From contig JAZNNW010000065.1 of assembly GCA_045580485.1 (NCBI GenBank), forward strand, positions 1 to 14,954: 14,954 nucleotides of DNA, read 5' to 3'. Shown here in pieces: positions 4,676 to 11,991 of the stretch; the first letter of the stretch is position 1; each line of letters begins with the position of its first letter. The notes beneath the pieces were generated by a model. The model had not been told where the DNA came from. It was given only the letters and a program-made list of their open reading frames with translations, and made no database searches. The position numbers and the translations under genes were made by a program. Source of the stretch: Avoscillospira sp045580485. GTDB taxonomy: Bacteria; Bacillota; Clostridia; Oscillospirales; Oscillospiraceae.

Positions 4676-7231
4676 TTAGTTGATACCGTAGACTTTGTTG
4701 ATGACACCAGAGCCGTTGGAAGAACTCCAAGAGAGCGTGACGGTGGAGCCAGAATACGAAAGTCCGAAGGTAATATAGTAGGCTTCATCGGCAAATTGGT
4801 ATTTCACTGTGCTTGTGGTTATAGCAGCCTTGGGAATGACAATCGTCATGGAACTAACCGAAGATGCAGGCTTGCCAATAATCACATAGAAATTGTAGTT
4901 GCCGTAATTGAAAGTGGTGCTACCGCTACTCAATGTTCCATTGTACAGAGAAGTGGCGGTTATGCCCAGGTTCGTCCGAGCCGCTGCCGCCGTAGTCGCA
5001 CCCGTGCCGCCGTAGGCCAAAGCCAGAGCGTTGGTCAGAGAGATGCTATCCCAGGAATTACGGTCATATGCTAACTTTACGGCATAAGGTGTTGCTGCCA
5101 ATGAGGCGCTCGTTGAAGTTACACTATTCGACAGTTTCGTAACGCCATATTGGGAAGTGTGCGCGGGAAGACAGTTTAGAGCAATCCACCATGAACCGTT
5201 GTAGACAAAATGAACCATTTGGTTTGCCGTCCACATATTCGCAGAAACATAGTACCCGTTAATACCGCAGATAGCGATGGCGCCGGTACCGTTTACATTC
5301 ATGGACGGAGATGACGCGGTATTGGCGTTGGTAAACTGTACTGCAAGGTGCACACCCTTTTTCAGCTGGAACTCATCGCAGGTCACCACCTTGGCGGCGG
5401 TGGCGGCAGCGGTTTCACAAACACCGAAGTAGGGTTTCTCGAAGGTGTAATCAATATTGCCTGGAGTCAGCGTTCCTGCAATTCGGACATCACCCTCAAT
5501 ATTGACTTCTCCCTCAAAGTGACCATCACCGATCACATGAAGTGCAGAATCTGGGGTTGGCGTGTTGATGCCCACCTTCTTTTTGCGGAGAGCCACTAAC
5601 GGAGTACCCTGCGGCACGGTGAAATATAAATTCAACGCCGACAGCGTGTTCAGCTGATCTCGGATATAGAGATGGAAGTCATAGGACGAGTTGGCATCAA
5701 GGCTGCACAGTTCCAGGTTCGAGAACGAAAAACTGGTGCCACTTTGAGTCACCGAGGAAAGAATACTGGTGTAAGTGCCGTAGCTTGATGCACTGGTCAG
5801 TTTGTAACGGTACTGCACATACAACAGGCTGTTCTTCTGTGTACTGCTTACGGTGATGGGAGAAATGCTGCCGTTAAATATCAGCTGCATTTCTGCCTCA
5901 ATATCATTGGTTCGGCGGAGTGAGATGTTGGATACCTTCGGTTTTGCATACGGAATGACCGTAATCTGTTGCGTGCTGCTGACGGTATAGCCGCGGGAGT
6001 CGGTTGCGGTAACCACTACATCCACCGTGCCAGACTTGGCAACCTCGTAAAGGTTAATTGCTGCGCCCGTCGTATTGGAGGCAGTAACACCATTGCAGGT
6101 GGCGGCATATTTAACAATGGATGCACCGTTTTTGGCTGTTGCTACGCCTGGGGTGATATACAGATACGAATATCCCTGGATGAACAGTTGATTATTGCCA
6201 GTCAGCGTTGAAGTGGTGGATCGACTGTCCTTATAGGTAAACGCCGTCATTGTCGGAGCGGAATTAGCACTTGTGGTCTGCACCGTGCAGGTGCAGGTAG
6301 AAGTGCTGCCGATCTGAGTCGAGCCACTCTTGGTCACCACCTTGATGGTGGCAGTGAACGACTTGATGCTCGCCATAGCCTCAAGCAAGTCAGCGCGTTC
6401 CGTCTGGGACAGTGTTATGGTGCGGTCGGCTGTTCCCTTTGACCAGGTTCTTGCCGAGAGTGCGAGGTACTCCGTTGATCCATTGCAGATGGAAAGATAG
6501 CAGGAAAAAGATGCGTCATACACGGTTACATTGGGTTTGAATGTGACTGTGGCAGCATCGGCAGTAATGGTCGGACAACTGTTGATAATCGCACCACCCA
6601 GGGTCTTGACCGTTACTGTGCTTGATTCGCCATATACCTGGTTGCTCTTTTTACGAACCGCGACTCGCACATAATAAGTTGTGTTCGGCGAAAGTCCAGT
6701 GACCGTAGTGCTTGCCGATGTTCCGGCGGTAGTCGAAAAGGGCGTGGCAGAGATACCATCATCCAAACTATAATCCCATAAATCTGCTGTGGCAGAAGAA
6801 GTAGCGGAAATCTTGAAGCTGTTAGCCGTTATGCTACTTATTGAACAGGAAACGGTTGGTGCTGTTCGGTCAATGGATGTAAGCGTCATGGTTCCGCCAT
6901 AATCGACAGACCCAAAGACATATACTCGGGTCATAAATACGACGGTTACAGACTTTGTACCATTGCTGTTGTGAGTTACATCTAAAGTGCCACTAACAGA
7001 ACCTTTCGCTGCCGGAAAGACTCGGTCATCCCATGCAGTACGCGCCTTATAGTAAACCTGTGTGCCGTTAATGGTGACCGTAGTATCATCGATGGTGTAA
7101 TAGGCAGATGCGCCTCCTGCGGAGGTTAGCGTCCACGTCAGAGTGGATTTATTGCTTGCCACATTGACACTTTCAGAGATTGACAGCTGAAGGTATCTGC
7201 CATCATATGCGGCACTTGTGAAAGTGGCCAT
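4676..7231 (-). CDS. Modular tail fibre / receptor-binding protein (DUF859-like)
   Basis: An 851-residue, Ser/Thr-rich beta protein. Residues 1-125 resemble DUF859 structural proteins of Gram-positive siphophages (FTSAAYDGRYLQLSISES, NSNGTKSVTV, DYGGTMTLTSIDRTAP). Residues 126-212 form a fibronectin type III-like domain (TVTGLSPNTTYYVRVAVRKKS). Residues 213-540 are further beta-sandwich-like units. A collar follows at about 551-590 (GINTPTPDSALHVIGDG, EVNIEGDVRIAGTLTPG). After it come a segment ending in FVYNGSWWIALN and a phage tail-fibre repeat (SQYGVTKLSNSVTSTSASLA, 693-712). The GGTGATTAAAARTNLGI hinge (741-757) precedes a 94-residue tip likely to meet the host surface. AAGGAGG precedes ATG 7229-7231. 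It probably decides host binding, by analogy with its families. Confidence 0.85.
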   Translation of the reverse strand: MATFTSAAYDGRYLQLSISESVNVASNKSTLTWTLTSAGGASAYYTIDDTTVTINGTQVYYKARTAWDDRVFPAAKGSVSGTLDVTHNSNGTKSVTVVFMTRVYVFGSVDYGGTMTLTSIDRTAPTVSCSISSITANSFKISATSSATADLWDYSLDDGISATPFSTTAGTSASTTVTGLSPNTTYYVRVAVRKKSNQVYGESSTVTVKTLGGAIINSCPTITADAATVTFKPNVTVYDASFSCYLSICNGSTEYLALSARTWSKGTADRTITLSQTERADLLEAMASIKSFTATIKVVTKSGSTQIGSTSTCTCTVQTTSANSAPTMTAFTYKDSRSTTSTLTGNNQLFIQGYSYLYITPGVATAKNGASIVKYAATCNGVTASNTTGAAINLYEVAKSGTVDVVVTATDSRGYTVSSTQQITVIPYAKPKVSNISLRRTNDIEAEMQLIFNGSISPITVSSTQKNSLLYVQYRYKLTSASSYGTYTSILSSVTQSGTSFSFSNLELCSLDANSSYDFHLYIRDQLNTLSALNLYFTVPQGTPLVALRKKKVGINTPTPDSALHVIGDGHFEGEVNIEGDVRIAGTLTPGNIDYTFEKPYFGVCETAAATAAKVVTCDEFQLKKGVHLAVQFTNANTASSPSMNVNGTGAIAICGINGYYVSANMWTANQMVHFVYNGSWWIALNCLPAHTSQYGVTKLSNSVTSTSASLAATPYAVKLAYDRNSWDSISLTNALALAYGGTGATTAAAARTNLGITATSLYNGTLSSGSTTFNYGNYNFYVIIGKPASSVSSMTIVIPKAAITTSTVKYQFADEAYYITFGLSYSGSTVTLSWSSSNGSGVINKVYGIN

Positions 7232-7243
7232 ACTCTTACCTCC

Positions 7244-8329
7244 TTAGTCCAGAATTACAATATTCAGTCCCTCGGATGCCGTAGGCATAGGGACAAACTT
7301 AGTTTTGCCCACCGTCAGTTCACCATCAACGGTGGTTTTCTTGGTGATGGTCTCATCCTTATTCAGGGTGAAGATCTTCTCCTCATTGTAGTAGCCGGAG
7401 AACTCCTGGTTCGTGATGACCGTCCGTTGCCCAGAGTCCGCATTGGAAACCTCGATACCACGGCGGTCGATCTTTACCTCGGTGGTATAGATCTCATTGG
7501 GAGCGGGAGTCCATTTGTGAACCGCCGCGCCTTCTGCCAGAATGAGATCTGACACATAAAGGGATGCCAGACGATTGTAGGCATAAATGGTAATGGTACC
7601 GTCCACCACATCGGGAATCACCGCAGAGAACTCCGTCCAGCCGAAGGTGCTTGTGGTGTTGAACAGGTACGCATATTTATTGCCGTTGTATTGAGCGTAA
7701 AAATATGATGTATAACTCGCCCCGGTTTTCTTGGCACGGACGGAAATGGTGTATGCACCAGGAACGACACCCGTAATCACTTGAGTCAGCGTGGAAGTGT
7801 CCCCAAGGACGAAACAAGAGTCAGAGGTGGTATTGCTCTGCACATCTGTGGAAGAATCGGTGGAGACTGTGCCAGTGATTACCCAGTCATCGGTAATGCC
7901 GTTTAGGCCGGCAGAGTTTCTGACATAGTTGATACCGCCTGCGAACTGTTCTTGCATGGTCAAGGATAGGCCCTCGACAGTATGCTCCAGCTGAGATACC
8001 TGGCTCTGCATTTCCAGAACCTTCGTCTGTTCTTCGCCTAAGGTATTCTCCACGGTTTCCATCGTTTCGGTCAACGTACCTACATAGCTGGTCAGACCAT
8101 CGATGCCGCTCTGAAACTCTCCAAAACGAGTGGTGTGGGTGGACACGGTTTCTCGCAGATCCTCCAGGTTGTTCTGGATGACCCAACCCTGTCCATCCCA
8201 CACCATTGTTTCAGGAGGAACGGTGCTGGTGTTGACCCAAAGCTGGCCTACATAGGGGTTCTCCGGGGCGGTATCAGAAGTGATAACATCGCAGATATTG
8301 GTGATTGTAAATTGAGCGACCGCCCGCAT
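7244..8329 (-). CDS. Tail/baseplate protein with coiled coil and beta-sandwich domain
   Basis: A 361-residue protein. Residues 1-50 hold AQFTITNICD and a PENPYVGQLWVNTSTVPPE...WDGQGW motif seen at the N-terminus of several phage tail-tip proteins. Residues 54-127 are a predicted coiled coil or triple helix (LEDLRETVSTHTTRF, MEMQS-like heptads). Residues 133-275 look like a carbohydrate-binding jelly roll: NYVRNSAGLNG, AYTISVRAKKTG and WTEFSAVIPD are typical of CBM-like domains. The C-terminal 80 residues are beta-rich (VKIDRRGIEVSN). A trimeric tail-side fibre or adhesin binding a surface glycan is the likely role, inferred from architecture. GGAGGG lies 6 nt before ATG 8327-8329. Confidence 0.75.
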   Translation of the reverse strand: MRAVAQFTITNICDVITSDTAPENPYVGQLWVNTSTVPPETMVWDGQGWVIQNNLEDLRETVSTHTTRFGEFQSGIDGLTSYVGTLTETMETVENTLGEEQTKVLEMQSQVSQLEHTVEGLSLTMQEQFAGGINYVRNSAGLNGITDDWVITGTVSTDSSTDVQSNTTSDSCFVLGDTSTLTQVITGVVPGAYTISVRAKKTGASYTSYFYAQYNGNKYAYLFNTTSTFGWTEFSAVIPDVVDGTITIYAYNRLASLYVSDLILAEGAAVHKWTPAPNEIYTTEVKIDRRGIEVSNADSGQRTVITNQEFSGYYNEEKIFTLNKDETITKKTTVDGELTVGKTKFVPMPTASEGLNIVILD

Positions 8330-8341
8330 GGAAATCCCTCC

Positions 8342-9421
8342 TTACAGGGTGACTACGCACATAAAGGTAGCCTTGGTGTCGACATCGGTATTGGAAACTG
8401 ATAGGGTTTTGCCGGTCTTGCTGCCGGAAGTACCCCAATCGGTATCTACGGCACCATCCTTGTTGTACTTGGTCCAGGTGTAGGTGCCTTTGCCATCCGT
8501 GTCGATTTCAGCGCCCGCCTGGTAGACAACAGCGGTCAGCACGGTGGAACCCTGGCCATTCTTGAATACATCACCGCCGGTAGAGGTGATAACTATCTGA
8601 ATGGGGTCGGAGTTGTCGATGAAGGTTGCCACGTCAGCGAAGGTGCTGTTGTAAGTGCTGGAAGTGGAATCGGAGTCGGTTGCCACGCACTTGAATACCG
8701 CATAGCTGTCAACGGCAGCGGCATAGACCGTAATGGTAGCCGTGGTAGTGCCGGTGTACATACCCGTGGTATCCGTCAGCTTGCGCCAGCCGGTACCAAA
8801 GGCGGCATCATAGCCGCTGGAAGTGGTAGCGGTGACGCTGCTGTCCATGACTGCCCACTTGTAGGTCACATTGGTGGTATCCACGGTAGAACCGCGCCAC
8901 AGTTCAGCTTTTGCGGTCAGACTGGCAACTTCGCTGTTCTTGAACACATTACCGGAAGGCGTGGTAACGAGAAGATCTGTAATGCCGGAGCCGTTGACCA
9001 CACGAGAGAAGGAAATGGTCAAAGGATGGGTAATGGACAACCCCGTGGAACCGTCTTTATAGGTAACCACACAGCGGTAGTCGATACCGGGCTGACCCGC
9101 CATCACATTGCCTTTAACGGTCAAAATGTGGCTCTTTGCACCGCTGAGAGCGTAGTTGCCGGAACTGGTGATGGCAGTCGTGGAACTTCCTACATACCAC
9201 TTGACCGAAGTGACCGATGCAGAAGTGATCTGATCGGTGGTAGTGCCGATGACATACAGGCTTGGGGTCAGCACCAGGTTGGTGGAAGACCAGTCCGGGG
9301 TGTATGTGCCGTTATCGGGGTTATACATCTGGGTCTTTGCCAGATTGGAACCAATGTAGCCAGTCAGCGTTAGCGCGTCATTATAGTCCACAATGGTAAA
9401 CTGGCCTTGTGCTTTACTCAT
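8342..9421 (-). CDS. Tail protein made of Ig-like domains
   Basis: This 359-residue protein begins with AQGQFTIVDYNDALTLTG and a YNPDNGTYTPDWSSTNLVLTP motif that recurs in minor structural proteins of Firmicutes phages. Three Ig-like units follow (about 50-143, 148-270 and 274-359). Each starts with a V/I-rich strand, has a central tryptophan (VKWYV, YKWAV, YTWTK) and ends in an aromatic-x-C strand (YRC, FKC, FMC). Units two and three share GN/GD-VFKN (157-161 and 283-287) with the C-terminus of Tal directly upstream. AGGAGG lies 7 nt before ATG 9419-9421. Ig-like domains in phage tails commonly decorate the particle and bind surface sugars weakly; that role here is an inference. Confidence 0.75.
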   Translation of the reverse strand: MSKAQGQFTIVDYNDALTLTGYIGSNLAKTQMYNPDNGTYTPDWSSTNLVLTPSLYVIGTTTDQITSASVTSVKWYVGSSTTAITSSGNYALSGAKSHILTVKGNVMAGQPGIDYRCVVTYKDGSTGLSITHPLTISFSRVVNGSGITDLLVTTPSGNVFKNSEVASLTAKAELWRGSTVDTTNVTYKWAVMDSSVTATTSSGYDAAFGTGWRKLTDTTGMYTGTTTATITVYAAAVDSYAVFKCVATDSDSTSSTYNSTFADVATFIDNSDPIQIVITSTGGDVFKNGQGSTVLTAVVYQAGAEIDTDGKGTYTWTKYNKDGAVDTDWGTSGSKTGKTLSVSNTDVDTKATFMCVVTL

Positions 9422-9439
9422 GAGAAATCCTCCTTAATT

Positions 9440-11269
9440 TCAGCCTAAAAGACTGTTTCTTGTAGTGGTGTCGATGAGGTCACAGAAGAAGGTCGCCCTT
9501 ACCTCGACATCATCGGATGTGATTTCGATGGATTTACTGCCACCGAAGTGGTCTGCGTTCCATACTGCATCCGTCTCCGCATCATCCGATACACGAGTCC
9601 AGATGAACTGATTGTCATCCAAGGTGTCGGTGATGTTTTCATCCCAGGAGTAAACGGTGGCATACAGCGTGGTTTTGATATTGCCGTTTTTGAAGATATT
9701 ACCGTTGGAGGAAGAGATGACCAGGCGGTACATCTTCTGTTCCTCAATGGTAGTAATGCGGTCAGAAACCTTCTCCACGGTTTCTGTGGTTGCATAAGCG
9801 CGGAGAACCACTTCGCCGGTCTCCAAATCCCAATAGGACGAGCCATCCTGTGACTGGATGACACCCGCCTTGATGATGTTTGCCACCAACGAGCCAGATG
9901 TGATAAAGTCGGCCACGATCTGACCATCAGCGGTGATAGCAGTTTCATAGGGACCGTTATAGCCATTGCTGCTGAAGCCCAAGCCGCCCACATTCCACCG
10001 CCATACATTGACTGCCTCTTCGATAGACGGAGCGTCCAGGATCAGCAGTTCATAGGGTTGCCCAGAATCAGAGTCGGTGTGGATGACCACATAGCCGCCC
10101 GTCTGCCCGGTGATAAGTCCCGTAGCATTTTTGATGGCCGAGTTCATCAGCACCGGAAAACGGTCAACCTTGGCGGCGGCATCCTCGGCTGCGGCTTCAG
10201 CTGCGGACACATTGTTCAGAAGGTTCGCTTTTGCAGAACCAAGGGAGATGGAAATATACTTCTCCGCCAGGGTGTCGTACACCGTTGTTATAACTTTTGC
10301 TTTCGCAGTGATCCCTAACACGCTGTGCCGGATGGTGACGGTATCGCAGAGGGACACACGCTCCAACACGGCGGCATAGTCCGGCTGTTTCCACAGCGGT
10401 TCAAAGGCAACCGTCAGCGTAGGGGTCGGAATGCCGAGCGGGTTGTTTTTCAGATAGTTATTGGCATAGGCGCGGAGACCATCCACAGAGACTGGGTTTT
10501 CCTCATCGAAATACTCGGTGAAGTCTCGGATGAGGGTCTTTCTCTGTGCCAGAGTGGTATCGCTAATCGGCAGAAGCACCTCCGGCAGCGTGACCGCCGT
10601 TTCTGTGCCGTCCTCTGCCGTCACGATGGCATAAGGCAGAAGGTCGGTATAAGCATCGGTGGTTTCATTGTCATGCTCCAAATCCGTGAGATTTTTGCCA
10701 TATTCAATGACAACCCCTGTGTGCTGACCTCGCCCCTGGTGATGAATGACATGGAAGTTATCCCACTCATATTCGCCGCCCCACAAGTCCAGAAAAGACC
10801 CTGCCACACCGCCCAGGCAGGCTCGGACACTCTGGGGCTTTGCCACCGAGAATGCCTTTGCAGCCGAATAGTCGGTCTGGCAGGTGAAATTGTGGGCTGT
10901 GGCTGTATTTTGGAACACACGCTCCATAGCAAGTGCCGGAGAAATGGACTCTGCCGTCCATTGCAGGGCGGCAATGTTGGAGAGATCATAAGAAAGGTGC
11001 TGGGCATAGACCGTAATCTGACCATTGATGGGAGTGGAAATGCGGTAAATGCGGAACACCTGGTCTTTAGAGGTGTCATTGGGTTTTGCCTTCACCAAAC
11101 GCTCTGTACAGATTTCCTTGTAAAGAGCGCCGGTGATGGGATATTTCAGGACGCACTCGTATGCGCCGTTTCGCTCCTCGGTGACCTCGCAGGATGTGCA
11201 GTCTTTGAGAACTCCGATGCCGAATGTGGTAAAATCAGTCGCATTTGCTTTGTAAAGTACAGGGATCAT
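9440..11269 (-). CDS. tal: Tail-associated protein Tal (prophage endopeptidase-tail family)
   Basis: A 609-residue protein. The N-terminus (MIPVLYKANATDFTTFGIGV, EERNGAYECVLKYPITG, VFRIYRISTPINGQITVYAQHLSYDLS) matches the phage minor structural/prophage tail N-terminal family that forms the hub under Dit. Residues up to about 350 are the hub (YGKNLTDLEHD; LCDTVTIRHSVLGITAKAKV). Residues 352-369 are an Ala-rich helix. Residues 440-490 hold the usual tail-end sequence with ADGQIVADFITSGSLVA and IIKAGVIQSQDGSSYWDLETGEVV. Residues 513-598 are an Ig-like unit (GNIFKNG, FIWTR, ATFFC) like those of the next protein. I see no endopeptidase active site, so enzymatic activity is not supported. It overlaps Dit as ATGA. 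Confidence 0.88.
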   Translation of the reverse strand: MIPVLYKANATDFTTFGIGVLKDCTSCEVTEERNGAYECVLKYPITGALYKEICTERLVKAKPNDTSKDQVFRIYRISTPINGQITVYAQHLSYDLSNIAALQWTAESISPALAMERVFQNTATAHNFTCQTDYSAAKAFSVAKPQSVRACLGGVAGSFLDLWGGEYEWDNFHVIHHQGRGQHTGVVIEYGKNLTDLEHDNETTDAYTDLLPYAIVTAEDGTETAVTLPEVLLPISDTTLAQRKTLIRDFTEYFDEENPVSVDGLRAYANNYLKNNPLGIPTPTLTVAFEPLWKQPDYAAVLERVSLCDTVTIRHSVLGITAKAKVITTVYDTLAEKYISISLGSAKANLLNNVSAAEAAAEDAAAKVDRFPVLMNSAIKNATGLITGQTGGYVVIHTDSDSGQPYELLILDAPSIEEAVNVWRWNVGGLGFSSNGYNGPYETAITADGQIVADFITSGSLVANIIKAGVIQSQDGSSYWDLETGEVVLRAYATTETVEKVSDRITTIEEQKMYRLVISSSNGNIFKNGNIKTTLYATVYSWDENITDTLDDNQFIWTRVSDDAETDAVWNADHFGGSKSIEITSDDVEVRATFFCDLIDTTTRNSLLG

Positions 11270-11991
11270 AGGCTACACCACCTCGGAAGAACTGCGACCG
11301 CTGTAATGCCACCCGTGAAAGCAATGGTATTTTCACCGGGATACAACAGCGGGAAGCCATCTCCCGACACGGTGTCGTTCCTTGATTCTGTCCCGCTGTA
11401 GCAGAGCATCTGCTCGGAATCGATGGTCAGTCCGTCCACATCCGTGAAAGACCAAGTCGCATTAGAGTCTTCGGACTGAATGGTGAGCGTTCCCTTGCCG
11501 GTGCCTGTAAAGGTCAACATGGGCTTGCTGACAAAGGGGTACGGATTGTTGATGATGCCACCGCTGATCATAGCCATTTCCGTCAGCCCATCCACGGCAT
11601 AGCGGAAGGGCTGACAGGAAAAGCTGACTGTAAAAATGCCGATGCGGTTGAGTTCATCCTCAACATCCAATTTCCCAGCAAAGACTGCTCTGCGGGTAAA
11701 CTCGGTATCGTAGGTATCGGACAGCGTGTGATAGCTGTTCAGCCCAGAGTAAAGCCAAGCCTTAATTGCCGTAATCTTTGCAGACAATTCAGAGATGGTC
11801 TTTGCCGGAACGAATACGGAATAGGTCACCTGCACATTGGGAAACCGACCGCTGCCGGAAATCAGATCCCCGTCACGACCAGGGATGGACAGGAAGTCCA
11901 CCTCATATTCCGGGCCGGAGAATACATTTTTACTCTCAATGCGAAGCCCCATATCCGAGGAGCGAATGCCCTTATACTCAAAATAATTCAC
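11266..11991 (-). CDS. dit: Distal tail protein Dit (siphovirus tail component)
   Basis: A 241-residue protein. The N-terminal half has the Dit pattern: MNYFEYKGIRSSDMGLRI, then FLSIPGRDGDLISGSGRFPN and VTYSVFVPAKTI. The middle has CQPFRY, and the C-terminal galectin-like half has NNPYPFVSKPMLTFTGTGKG and a closing YPGENTIAFTGG. Dit hexamers join the tail tube to the tail-tip hub. The start codon is GTG (11989-11991), overlapping the stop of the tape measure gene as GTGA; the stop overlaps Tal as ATGA. It is close to the usual size for this family, and location between tape measure and Tal is the standard order. Confidence 0.92.
   Translation of the reverse strand: MNYFEYKGIRSSDMGLRIESKNVFSGPEYEVDFLSIPGRDGDLISGSGRFPNVQVTYSVFVPAKTISELSAKITAIKAWLYSGLNSYHTLSDTYDTEFTRRAVFAGKLDVEDELNRIGIFTVSFSCQPFRYAVDGLTEMAMISGGIINNPYPFVSKPMLTFTGTGKGTLTIQSEDSNATWSFTDVDGLTIDSEQMLCYSGTESRNDTVSGDGFPLLYPGENTIAFTGGITAVAVLPRWCSL

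Noticed and set aside
10325..11401. Plus-strand open frame of 358 codons
   Set aside because: It lies antisense to Tal and Dit, whose products are recognisable, and has no ribosome site or familiar protein pattern.
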